From Bolinopsis microptera (lineage: Eukaryota; Ctenophora; Tentaculata; Lobata; Bolinopsidae): a stretch of DNA of 64,000 nt. Within the stretch, counting starts at the first letter, position 1. Every line of letters begins with the position of its first letter. The DNA is taken from assembly GCF_026151205.1 (NCBI RefSeq), contig NC_087074.1, positions 19,895,240-19,959,239 of the forward strand, read 5' to 3'. A program made the translations under genes and the position numbers. This document shows positions 12,244 through 25,400 of the stretch, piece after piece. The notes under the pieces were generated by a model. The model had not been told where the DNA came from and made no database searches. It saw nothing but the letters and a program-made list of their open reading frames with translations.

Positions 12244-13488
12244 TCACGTCAACTTCCAGTCACTCTCCATGTGATATAATAAGTTAGCGATCATGGCTCC
12301 GATCCTGGGGTGGGTAAACCGGGACATGGCCAGGTTGAGGACCCGGTGTTGGTGGGTCAGGAAGAGTTTCTTGTTGTCCGAATACTTGGCCAAGTGTATC
12401 AGAGTGAGCGCAGCACGTCGTAACATGTCGATACTGGTTCCCCCGCACAGTTCTTCCTGTGATATGTTAGACGGTAACGAGCTGTGTCCCGCCATGTGGG
12501 CGTTCAGCGCGAAATTAGCCGCCGAAGCTTCTGCGTCCTCCAGGAACTTAAGGAGAAGTGAAATGACTTGGGTGAAGTTAGCGAGTTGGTGTGCCACCTC
12601 GACACCCTCGTTCCCACCAGTCTGTGATAAGTTAGACATGATAACCAAGGCGAATTCTCGGGCGACCTGCTGCGTTCTGTCCCCTAACAATAAGACAAGA
12701 GCTTTAAACAACGCGGGAATCTGGTCTTTTATACTCCGAACTATCGGCTGGAGATTGGATGATAATATTGACATTTTTGACAGAGCTTCAAGCATGAGTC
12801 TCTGAGGGGTAATGGTAGAAAGATAGGCGGGAGGGAACGGATCAACTGCTTCCGATGACGAGCATGTGACCCAGTGAACTACTGATTGAATCAACGGTGT
12901 ATACAAAGACTGATTAAAGTTACTGAAGTCCAGCTGCCCGCTTATATTTGCCATTATACAAAACGATGATTCTCTGAGAGAGTCCAGAGTTTTCGAAAAG
13001 CACCAGCCGCTCGGAAGTCCCAATGCTTCTTTTTCTTTGATAGAGCGCTTGCTAGTGCGTTCGAACGATTGATTGCAATCCTGTGACTCCAGTTCACTGT
13101 AATGGACATGATGAAGAGACAACAACTGAGAAATCATAAGGAGAAATCCGGGATGATGTGAGAGGATCATGTCATTACCGGGGATGAAGGAGAGACTCCG
13201 GAAGATGTTCATCACGGACGAGCACCTGCTGCTAAGATGACGGTCCTGGTCCGACTGGATGAACAGGAACTCGTCCTCAATCTTCACACTTTCGTTTTCT
13301 ACTCGTTTTTCGTTGGAACTTCGCAAGCGTTTCCACAGAGCCCTCAGCGATTCTTCGCTGATGTTTTCGTAGTCAATAGCTTTCGCTGCGACTTTGGGGT
13401 CTTCTTTCTTGCCGTCAGTTACTACTGCAACTGTCTCAGGTTTGACACCGTTGACTCCATTCATTTGCGGTATTATAGGATCCTTTAT
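12244..13488 (-). CDS. ARID1: ARID1 terminal exon (copy B), BAF250_C Armadillo-like region
   Basis: The acceptor AATCTTCAG opens a 415-codon exon ending in a TGA. It encodes a short linker, an [13 protein letters not shown] motif, then a long helical, Leu-rich region ([37 protein letters not shown], a C-terminal [10 protein letters not shown]) typical of the BAF250 C-terminal domain, which contacts the core of the remodeller. Copy A (2722-3966) differs by a single residue in the part I compared (Asn versus Thr near the start). TTTATT motifs at about 11583 and 11673 are possible poly(A) signals on the minus strand. Confidence 0.9.
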   Translation of the reverse strand: MKDPIIPQMNGVNGVKPETVAVVTDGKKEDPKVAAKAIDYENISEESLRALWKRLRSSNEKRVENESVKIEDEFLFIQSDQDRHLSSRCSSVMNIFRSLSFIPGNDMILSHHPGFLLMISQLLSLHHVHYSELESQDCNQSFERTSKRSIKEKEALGLPSGWCFSKTLDSLRESSFCIMANISGQLDFSNFNQSLYTPLIQSVVHWVTCSSSEAVDPFPPAYLSTITPQRLMLEALSKMSILSSNLQPIVRSIKDQIPALFKALVLLLGDRTQQVAREFALVIMSNLSQTGGNEGVEVAHQLANFTQVISLLLKFLEDAEASAANFALNAHMAGHSSLPSNISQEELCGGTSIDMLRRAALTLIHLAKYSDNKKLFLTHQHRVLNLAMSRFTHPRIGAMIANLLYHMESDWKLT

Positions 13489-16400
13489 CTGAAGATTATA
13501 TTAATTAGTTGCTCATTTGGAGATACTGATAAGTAGATATTTGATAAGGTTTTGATTTAGTCAAGACTGCGCTGAAATCACGAATAATTTGAGTGGTATC
13601 GTGGCACTGTACAAAAATGACAAACTAGTTTGACCTTCTATTACAAAAAACGTGAGGCCCTTACCTTGCTAAGTTCCTCCTTGAGTTCCTCTGATGGAAT
13701 ACTTGGAAGATCTGGCTCCATCTTTAGAACAGGCTCGTTCTCCTTGTCGGCCCCAACCTCCAACGGTTTAGAGTCACCGAACTTCTGGTCAAGTTCCGAC
13801 AGATTCACGGGGTATGACGGTGTTAACTTTAACTTGCTGTTGATTTCGTGCATGGTGTCGATGTAGTCCAGGGATTTGAGACAGTTGTGTTCGATGGTGG
13901 GGTAAGGGTCCGCAGACTCCTTAATGGCTGGGTCTATCACAAGAGTGACAGGAGCAACGTCTTTGTATTTCTTGGTACTCGGCTGTAGGCCGACCAGCTT
14001 AGCATCGCTGTACAGCTTACTACCAACTACCTTCTCTCCGAATATATCCACTAATACCTGATGATGAACGCAATGTTACACATCGCACAGCTATTGGAAA
14101 TGTTTATAAAATGTAAGATGTTTAATTAAATACTTATATTACTTGTATCATCCATATTTCATGCCTCGTTAAAGGTCATAGATCCATACGGCACTCAAAT
14201 ACGGGATTACGGAAATGTTTGTTTACCTTTTGGAAGTGGTCCAATAGTCTATCCAGCATCCTGAGCAGGTTGGGATGGTGACCAAGGTAGAAGTAAGCAA
14301 CCATTGTGTTATCACACAACAGTATGTTCAGCACGTTAACAACCCACGTAGACTCAGTCAGCAGCCCCGATTTCAGGGACATTACCAGTCTGATAGTCTC
14401 TACATATCCTGGGGTGGGTTATGTAATAGAAAACAGTACGGTATTTGGGAATTGTACACGTCCCACGGTACAAGTCACAACATGAAATACAACACGAAAT
14501 CTTAGAGGATTTCCATTACAGTCGTCCCTTAGTATTATAGAAAGTTGGCGATGTTCTTATACAAAATTAGGGAAATTGGGGGATTAGGTTCGGCCACAAT
14601 ACGGCCAAACATGATCTCCCAATTTCCCCGAAAGTTAAATGCGCGTGACTAACCGAGCTCTTTAGAGGTGAGTTTCCTTCTCTTACTGATGTTGGGGGTC
14701 GCCTGTTCGATTGTGGGCGGACCGGAAGGAGGAGCAGGTCGCTCTGAAGGGTGCATCCGAACTGGAGCGAGATGGGAGGAAGCTGAGGTGGGCATACTGC
14801 TGATGGACGGAGTAGTCACGGTAGGGCTGATGTGAATTGGTTGTGAGGATACTTGTAGGGCCGCTGTTGGGGGCGCTGGGGCAGAGGAGGAGCTCTTTTT
14901 CTTGCTTGAATCGGACTGATTCTGCGGTAAGGTTCAGGTTTAATCGTGGTAAGGGGTAAATAATCTGTTTTAAATTTTTAATGAGCAGAGGAACGTCTAT
15001 TTTTAAACTGTTTAATTAGTCAAAATATATCCTGGTTAAAGCCGTAACAGCAAATAGGGCCCCAAATACATAGCAAAATAAAAACCTTGGCTCTTTCCTT
15101 GCTTCTGCCTAAATTGCTCATTTTGGTTGGGGCTGGAGCGACCTGCAAAAAAGTGCTTTAAAACTCAGCCAGCCGATACCCATGGAGTGTCTAATATGAG
15201 TGAGATCTAAAATGTAAAATGTTGAGATACTCAACTGTTTAAAGCATGAAAAATGATTTGTTTGCAATTTTTCCGGCTGTTGAAGTTGATGGTGATGATA
15301 GCAGTGAAACTCTGGCTACACTCACCTGTAGCCTTGGAGCGGGACTGGGTTGGTAAGGAGGTTGGACTGCGTTAGCCGGGTACCGGTGTATCGTCTGTTC
15401 CCCGTATATAGTCGGGCCTGGAGGTGGTTGGTTGCCGGGGTACGGCTGTCTGAATCTCCAGCTATCAGGCCCATGAGGGGACATGTGGTCCGGCTGATAA
15501 GGTGGTCTCATGTACCCCATGTGGGAGGGGTGGTGTCCAGGATGCCCAGGTGGGTACTGGCCTGGATAATACATGGGAGGTCTGTACCCAGGGTGGTCAG
15601 AAGGTGGGGGTGGTCCTGTAGGAGGAGGACCGTGGAACCCAGACGTCATATTTGGGGGTGGGCCCCCATTGTGAATGTCAGGAGCAGGATGAGGTCCACC
15701 AGGATGAGGACCAGGGTGGGAGGAGGGAGGGTAGTAGCTGTTATAGTATGTGTTGGGTGGAGCGTACCTCTCGGCTGCACACTTGTTGGTCCCTGTGGGG
15801 GTTCTCTGTCAGTACATCCAGACTGTTAACTCTGTTAACACATTGCTTACTTAACGACATGTCAGGACCTAACTTGGCTAAAGAGTACCAGGTGTTGACC
15901 TAAACTAAACCTTACAAAACGGCCAACATATATATCTCACGTTAGTGGTCGCTTGTCGTTTTGGAGCGGGCTGTTTGTCCATGTCAGGACCTCGTCTCAT
16001 CTCATGGTTTAATCTGAGTGGCTCAGGACCGTGGTCACTCAGGAAGTCCAAACTGTGGTCGAACTTGCATTCAAATGCAAACAAATACTTGATGTACTGC
16101 TTCCTGAGGAAGCTCACTGCACTCTTGTCGTCTTTAATATTGAGGGCTTTAGCTACTTCGTTCCAAGACTTGTTCTTGTTGACCTGGGAGATGGGAGAAT
16201 TACATTCTCAGAAAAATGTTAATAATGGCTTCATTGCCTATTATTGAAACTACTGATAAGTAGTGTTAATACTAGAAGCATGCTCAATTCTCAAAGGAGT
16301 TTCATATTCGAATAACAGCGGCAAACGCAGTTTTGTATCCCAAGGGAACCAATAACTAACTGAAGGACCCTGCATTAAGTCTGCACTATACACACTACAC

Positions 16401-19400
16401 AGTGCACTATACACAGTGCACAGTGCACTATACACAGTGCACAGTGCACTATACACACTACACAGTGCACTATACACACTACACAGTGCACTATACACAG
16501 TGCACAGTGCACAGTGCACTATACACACTACACAGTGCACTATACACACTACACAGTGCACTTTACACAGTGCACTATACACAGTGCACTATACACACTA
16601 CACAGTGCACTATACACAGTGCACTATACACAGTGCACTATATATCAGAAAACGACACTCAACGAAGCGTATCAAGCCGCCGCTAAACAATACAACTGTA
16701 CGCAGCTTGAGTCTGCTCAGTGCACGTTACTCTCTTACAGACAGTACAATTTATGTCTAAATACCGTCACTGAACTAAGTCGGATATGATAATAATATAT
16801 ATATATAATATATATGTTTTGCGTCATGGCTCTCAATACTATACAACAGGAGAGAGAGAGAGAGAGAGAGAGCATGTAATGCAATTAGCCAATGACTGCA
16901 CAGCGTGCACCGACAACAGATCAATAAGGCCAGGTTCACGTGATATGTATTAGCCAATCACGCCCCACCATAGCAACGCTATAATTAGCGGGAGAGAGCG
17001 TAAAGCGGCAATTTCAAACACAGCACACTTGGCTTAGTTAATTTCGTGTCGTGCGGGTATATGTCTTGCAATCTGTACTCTTTTTCGGTGTGGGTATATG
17101 TCTTGCAATCTGTACTCTTTTTCGGTGTGGCTGTTGTGTTATTTTTGAGGTTGTAGAAGATACTCGGTACAATATCACAAGTTACGGGCGTGATCCTTAC
17201 CTCGGGCATTCCGTTTCTCCGGCAAACTTCTCTGTAAAGCTTGTACAGATCCAGAGGAATGTTGTTGGTGTTGTCTGCCATGGGGACCCGTAGGCACGGC
17301 GTCCCGTTTTGCTCCATGAAATCTTTGAAGGTGTCGAGGAACTTCTTACGCTGGGGTTCGTCCCCAAGTTCGTACTGCTTGGCGTAGGGTAGGTGACCAC
17401 TGGAACTGGCACTGTTTTTAATGTCGTCCTCTGAGAGCTGCGGAGACGGACTCGACAGTTGGGGAGTAGCAGTAATGTTCGGGGTGATCCTGTAAAACGG
17501 GCTGGTTGAAGGAAACATCGATATATCATCATGAATTATAACCCATTAAGAGAATTCGAGCGTAATTAGATATGCGTAAAGAGGAAATTATAAGTGGCGA
17601 ATAAAAATCATGAAATTTGGTTGAAATGAGAAATGAGCACTCACAGGGTGTGCCTGGTGTTGTGAGGGAATATGTTGATGGTTTGAGGAGTGAAACTCTT
17701 CAGTGTAATCACAGCATGTTTTTGATGTTGAGAATAGCTTATTTGACGGTCAGTAAGTTTATGAGCTGTCGGTGAGGACATATGAATATACGTAGGAATA
17801 ATGCTCAAATTAATGTTTAAATAATTAAATCGATTGTGAAAATAAGCCTTTAAAGAATGAAATTTTAATTTGTAAAATGGAGGTATGAATGTTGATGCGA
17901 TAGTATTGGAATAACTGACCCATTATTAAGAGCAGGGGGAGGCTGCTGGTTCATGCCATGCTGAGTGGGCGGAGCTGCACTCATGACATGTTGTTGAGGA
18001 TGTTGGGGTTGTCCTCCCGGAGACATCTGAGAGCGCTGCTGCATGGCCACAGAGGAAGGGGGTGGCACTGGTCCTCGGGGACTACTCGGTGGCTGGGACC
18101 GGTGCTGGATGTGCACGTTGTTTGGGGTCGAGATCATGGGGTTTGAGTTGTGCGGTGTTCGCATGTTGTAGTTCATTTGGCTCTGTGGCGGCACTGAGTT
18201 AGATATAGGAGACTTCGTCCCTGGAAAAAAGAGAGGTTAAATTTGAATTAGAAAGATTAGAAAACAGTTTGGACAGTTTGATAGATCGAAAGAAACCATT
18301 TGAAGGGTGGTTTTGTCATAAAGGACCAATAATTAATGATGCTTACTCGGGACGTGATGTGGCATTGGTCCGTTGAGAGAGGACGGAGGTGGTCCCTGGT
18401 ATTGAGAAACAGGTGGCTGACTGTGAACATATCTTATCTTATCAGAGGGGTGCAACCCGGCTGTAGGAGGGTAGTACCCCTGGTGATCCACCGACATTGG
18501 GGGTGCTGGATACTGGTGCATGTAACCCTGTAAAATATAAGAAGTTTAGGAATATAAACCAAGGAAGCCTCTAACCACCAATAATCGAATGAAAGTACTG
18601 GAGAAGGGACAGTGAGATTAGATGAGGTGAAACTGACTGACCCGATGATCCGGAACAGAGCTATTCTTGTCGTGTGGTTGGTTGGGAGGTGGTCCATGGT
18701 GCACAATACTAGTCTTCGGTGGGTAAGGGAGTCTGGAGGCGCCATAGGGCGGATAGGGGGGTCCGTTGTAGTGGGAATGGTGGTATTGCTGCGGTAACAT
18801 TACCGTCCGAGGACTACCGGACATGTGGTTGCTGGCGTGTTCCACTCCTGGCTATAATAAAGAAGGGTGGTTAGTTTAGTTATTTTACATCTGTTCTAAA
18901 ATCCAAGTTTATTTCTTTCGGAGTGACGACGTGTCGCCCCATTTTAATTTCTACAAAGACTGCGCCAGAAACGCACGTGCGAACTACTGAAGTGGACGAT
19001 AGCAGTTGGATACTTTTATTGTTCCAAGACGCGCATTGACTCAAAATTCGCAATTGTTAGTATTATGAGGTGCGCGCGTTGAACGAAACAGTGTGAGGCC
19101 GGTAGGTTCAGTGGCGCCAATCCATTACTCAATAACGTGACTCCCACCAGAGCGAGAGACCTCCCTTTACAGTACGCATGTTTTGACCAACAATGTGATG
19201 TCCACTAACTAGAACGGAGAAGAGGAGAGCACGGTTTTAGATTATCACGGTCTGATTGAAGGGAAGGACGTGGTTTTATAGGACTAGATAATGAATGTGT
19301 AGAATGTACATTGCGGTGTAACTGTGTACTTTTTATCTTACCTTAGTCGTAACCCCCATTTGACCCATTCAAACAAAGTATCTGAAGATTTTCCATTTAA

Positions 19401-22400
19401 TGATCAGACAGGCCCTTACATTTAGAGCTCATCCCTACCAACGGACACTAAAATCAACATTAAAACAATCCCAAGAGGACAGAAACAATGCCCACCCTGT
19501 ACACTGTACACAGCACCGTACAGAGCACTGTACAAAGCACTGTACAAAGCACACAGAGCATTTTACAGATCCCATCTAAATCTACAAGCCCAGCCTGTAC
19601 CACGTGAAATTGTTGCAATTCAGCGTGGTCCACAGTGAGGCTGTTCAGCGTGGTCCTAACGATCAATTATACCTTACTCTGAGACTCCCGCGTAATAAAA
19701 ACCCTGGAATTCACACCCCGGTACATATCATTATTTGTGTTATTATTACGAGTGTAATTACTTATGCACATAATATGTAGCATCTCTCTCTCTCTCCCTC
19801 TCTCTCTCTCCGAGCGACAAGATTATCAAACCAAAAACAAATCAACACCTCTATGTTGCTCCTTTATAATATATTTAGATATAATATATATTACATAACA
19901 TCACTCTTGTCATTGTGTGTATTAAAGAGATATATATTTTCTATTATCATATATACTATACGCCTGGGTGTCACGTGATAGTCCGTGTGCAGAAATCTGC
20001 AGAAATCTGCTGGACGCCTCCCAAGAATGCAGCTACGTCATTCAACAGCGCCGAGTAAGTCAGAATATATATAAGTACATTGTAATGCATGAGTCGTATA
20101 TATTATATACAATACGACGTTATATAACACGACACGTCATTACAGTACACAAAGCAAGACGGCAGCGGCATATTAATTACTAGCGTACAAGTTGTGTATT
20201 TATATATACTATATCATATACGCCGTGAGGAATTTATATTTGATGTATTTGATTTGTAAGTTGCCGCCATTGGAGTCTCGAGATTAAATAGAAAGACAAT
20301 CATTATAATGCGATTAGATCGTTGTTGTCAGAAAGATCGGTACAGATGTAACTCACATAATCTGAATCAGGTTATCAACCATTATATCCTACATATCCTA
20401 CAGGAATATCTTCCATAGAATTAAGAAAATGCGGTATATCCTACAGGAAATGCAGTATATCCTAGGTAGGGTAGCTATGTAATATAGAGGCACATTAGGG
20501 AGGACCCTGTATCCTAGGTAGGGTAGCTATGTAATATCCTAGGTAGGGTAGCTATGTAATATAGAGGGGTATATCCTAGGTAGGGTAGCTATGTAGAAAT
20601 GCGGTATATCCTAGTGCGGTATATCCTAGGTAGGGTAGCTATGTAATATAGAGGCACATTAGGGAGGGCCCTGTAGTATATCCTAGGTAGGGTAGCTATG
20701 TAATATAGAGGCACATTAGGGAGGCCCCTGTAGCTATCACTAATAATATTAGAGGACATGGTCATGTGCACCATCTATAATATAGGCCACCTATATTTAA
20801 CGCTACTCAAAATCGCGATCATATTATACATGCGGTGTGCAATATATTATAGAGGACGAAAGGGCGATTCCGTCTCGGAATTAAATGAATTGCGACTGAA
20901 ACTGTTAGTATGATGATGAGAAGAAAACGATTGGATTTCCGGGAAACGATAAGTTATTTTATGAGAGGGGATAAGGTAACAAACCTATGTTCTTTAAGCG
21001 ACAAATTTAAACGGGAAATTTGATTCTGAAGGTGGGATACAATTCATTAAGTTGATTTCAAGTTGGATACAAGCAGGTAAAAGTTGGCAAATTCAGGATA
21101 GCAGCGGCTAAAGTGGCAAGATTAAATTACAAATATTTAAGAGGCAATTGACAGATTGACTAGATTCATTAAACTGAAATAAGTAATAACTAATTAATCT
21201 CCCTACTAGAATGAAAAGCTGATCACCTTGATTTAACTAACTAACAAGACGTACAATCCTCCAACCCAACAACTAACGAACCCAGCAAGAGCAAACTTCC
21301 CCACACCACAACCCCTGTGTACAGGACACAAACAGGACACGTGACAGCCATCACGTGACCTCATCTGACAGTTAAATGAGAGCGCCCCAGGTCACGTGGT
21401 CAGGTCACGTGGTTATCTATCACGTGATTTACTCGGAGGTGCTGCCTGTAGCATAGACCTACTTCTCTTTCAAATAAAGTGCCCTCATTTGACCCATTTG
21501 CCTCATTGCTCTCCAAATTGGAGATATTAAGCTGCTAACAGCTAATCAATCAAGCAAAATGGAGGCGCTTTCACTGGGCAGTTAGAGGTCCAAATTACAC
21601 AGTAAGTGCGAGAGCACATGAGCAAATTAACTGTCCCCCTATTTGATATAACACAATATATGAATTAATCATCAGCTCAAATAAAATATCATTAATGTGA
21701 CAAAGAGAAAGCTCCTCTCAGCAACAATGAGGGTTCACAACTTAACGATCCCAACTGAGCGGGTAAAATAAATAGTTTGATTAATTACGAGACACTGCAG
21801 AAACTTGACTTTTCAGCGATATCGCAAGCTAAATACTTTAAGTAGTTTTAAGATGATTTACAGTGTCATTAAAAAACTCCGCAAGCAATACTGATGCAAT
21901 GAACGGTAGTCAGAGATAAGTTCAGTTACCAAATGATTGTAAGACTGCGTGGTAAAAATTGGCGGGAATGTAATCAAGGAAACAGATTGTTCAAGAAGGC
22001 ACATTCCTCAATCTTAATCGATAAGAAAACGGAAAATCTTCCGCCGTTAAATGCGGCAATCAGCTTATTTCTAAACATTTCATGTCAAAACAGGTCATAT
22101 GAAACAAAGCTATGCTGAGGTAAGTCGTAATTAAGAAAGAACAGCCAGTTTGAAAGAAAAGAGCAGACCGTTAAAACGACAACATCATTGTCCAACCGAT
22201 TTACAACCACAGCAATCCAGAACAAAGCAACCCCTTTAGGAACCACTGAACAAATATACCAAAACAAAGCAGAGCACAGAACAAAGCAGTCAGATCAGAG
22301 CCGCGAGGTGGGAGATATGCAGCTCGAGAGCCAGCTCAGAGAGAGAGACACAGAGAGCTCACTCTCTCTCTCTCTCACTCGCCCGCTCTCTCTCTCTCTC

Positions 22401-25400
22401 GACTCTGTACAGAGAGAGCTAGTCGGTGGCTGACTGGTGAATAGCGCGCTGCTCAGTAACGCGCTCTCTAATAACTTAATATCAGAGCACACACGGCTCT
22501 CTCTCGACTGCCTCGCTCTCTCTCGCTCTCTCTCTCTGGCTGCGAGCTGTGCATTATGGACGTTCTCCCGTATCACTATTTTGTATATAGCATTTCCCAA
22601 AGGTGGTAACTACTAAACAACTTTGAAGTTAATGTATGGGCTACAGGTGTGTCTGGTGCCCCTGTAGAGGGTGTCGGTTGGATATAGGGCCCTCACATAA
22701 CCAGATATCATCCACAAACCCTATTATTCCAGCTAAATATAACATCAGGCACCTACCCCAACCCATCTACCATGAATAATCATGGGTTACAGGTCAGCTT
22801 GCAGACTGTTGGACAACTATTGACCATGGCCATAATAAGGTGAAGTCAAAGAGATTATTGACATGGCTTGAGGCAGAGCAGATTAGCTGATTAGCAAGTG
22901 AGATGAACAGGGGGGTAATTTAGTAATTACACACACTTACACTCATCTCACACACATAGTGTAGGAATAAAATGGGGAGGGGAGGAGCTGAAAAACGTGT
23001 CAATTAGCTCAATTAACGTCATCAGAGTTATGAAACCGTGATGGAGAGACGAGACTATATCTTTCTAAGTATGTGCTCAGCAGATAATAATGGCTAATTA
23101 ACTTAAATAATGGTTATGTAACCTAAAAACGGTTGAATTACCAACCGATAACCGGCTTATCTCTTTGTTCAATTAATATTGACATGCCAAAAATAACTGA
23201 TACAAGTTATATAACCGTTACATATTTTATTCTGTAAGTAACCCTACTTGAAGCAGCACTGAATTCAAGGTGATAACGATGAGACTAATTTGATGTAATA
23301 AATAGCAAGTGCGTGGTAATAAATAGCAGGCAGCTCAGTATATGTATTATGTACGGTTGAATTTACAATGATTGTTGATTAAAGTCAATCTCAAGTAACT
23401 TCATAAGATATACAGCGCAACTCATCTCAAAACCAATCATCGATTACTGTGGATTGATTGCACTATATTGTATCCCAGATTACATGATATAGATACAGAA
23501 TTTATGGCAGTACAAATCGGTTGATTGGATATGACACGTACGTCTCGAGTGTTATTTGGTCTGGGGCAATCATTTAACACTGATATAAACTCGCTAGCGT
23601 ATCTCGGTGTGTGTCGTTTATCGAGCTGGAGTATTTAAATAATGCTGTCTTGTGCTTCGTCAGAACACACGGGCGATCATTTGAGGCATTGGTCCTTGCT
23701 GGTGCCTTACTCTATGTAAGTTATTATTGTGCAGCCTTTTTTTAAAGGTATATTGAACTTTTTGTAAGTTTAAGTTCTTGTTCGAAAGCCAAATACCCTG
23801 TTTCATTTCATAATATTCAACGATCATCGGTGCCTCATTTTTTCTTAATCTTAGTGTCCCAAAAATTGGCCTCATTTTGATAATATCATAACATTCTATG
23901 GTCAGCTTTAGTTCATTCTATTCAATTAATAAATCAGTTTGGTTCTAAGATAAATGCATGTTGACCGTCCAGGCTGGTAAATGATTGAGCTCGATAACTG
24001 ACCCCGTGATAAATAATATTATTACATTTCTGATAAATGATAAATCATGCTACTGTAATCAGTCCTTCACATTTTGATGTCGAATTTTTGCTAAATGGTT
24101 TCATTCTCATGATGCCTTGCATTGTTTTTAATGTGGTGCCGATGAAATTAATACGCTAAAAAAGTAAGCGTGTGCGTTTTTGAGTAGACAATGTAGATTA
24201 CATGTCCGGCGTAACAAAGCTAAAGGATAAAAATATCCTCAAATGAAGTGAAATCAGGTACTTTTATTTTGTGGTACACAGTCTAAAATAGATACAGTGC
24301 ACAGTAATAGTACGGGTAAAGTTTAGTGGCTGAAGCAAATGCAATACTAGAAGCTATTAAGTTCGGTCATTGTTTTCAAATCTTGTAATGCAAGTAAGAT
24401 ATCAAATAAAATGCCTGGATCAAAGCTGAATCTTAAAGAGCTTTCTTAAGAATACAAAATTTGATTGCTGAGGAACAATTTATTATTTGAGTCCCGTTTC
24501 AATGATCATGTTTCTTGACACCTTGAAGTTAAATATCTAAATTCTATCATTTTGCGAACCTTTTACCGCAACCATTGGGTATTTCAGCCATTTATTCGGC
24601 ATATGAATTCCTGGAAGAATATCGAACTTTTGAGATTCTTCGGATAAATTTCGGTTATGTCTGAATTCCGAAATATGAACACTGTCAAAAACATCGTGTA
24701 ATTTTCGAAAGTGTTAAAAAAGTAATCGTGCATCTCGATTTCGGAAAAGTTCTCGCAATTTTGACATTTTCGACATGCTAAAAAATACGGTCATTTGTGC
24801 ATGGATAAAAATTTCGGACATTTTTTTGATGGCGAAAATTAAGAATTTACTTCATAAATGCCAAGTCCTAAAATAAATTCTGATTGCGGTTAATTAGATA
24901 ACCCTGCAGCTGGTGAGGGATCCTATAAGAAACGTGAAAAATACCGCTGCAATTTCCTTTTATCCTTATCCTCGAAATTCAGGCTTTGGCGCGAAGCGCC
25001 AAAAAATTTAGGCTTTGGCGCGAAGCGTCAAAAAATATTTAGAATTCGGCCCCCCCATGAAGAAAATCATTCACCCCTGTTAATTAGATAACCCTGCAGC
25101 TGGTGAGGGATCCTATTAGACATGAGAAGGTGGAATTGTAGTGAGACATGGCATGAGAAGGTGGAATTGTCCCATATCCACAAAGTTGGCAAACCCAACA
25201 GATATCTGGGAGGAAATTTGGGAAGAATGAGGAAATTTTTGGCATCTGAGAGGAAATTTCTTGGTTAGCGACTGACAATTGCAGTCCGCAAAGAGCAGTT
25301 CAATCATTGGGTATCGAGAGGAAATTTTTCCTCTCTAAATGACTTAAAATTCGTGCCATCTTTAATTTTAATTTGTCCAATGTTTTGAATCCAAAATATT

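Larger units (their letters stand above)
9419..16642. repeat. Large duplicated segment, copy B
   Basis: Begins abruptly in satellite sequence at 9419, next to unrelated DNA, and ends in a minisatellite much longer than in copy A. It carries about 195 bp at 11224-11418 that copy A lacks, and fewer satellite monomers. It supplies exons 8-14 of the full-length ARID1 model. Confidence 0.9.

Noticed and set aside
16402-16789. Overlapping frames rich in His, Tyr, Thr and Cys
   Set aside because: All read through the CACTATACACA minisatellite; stop-free repeat rather than a gene.
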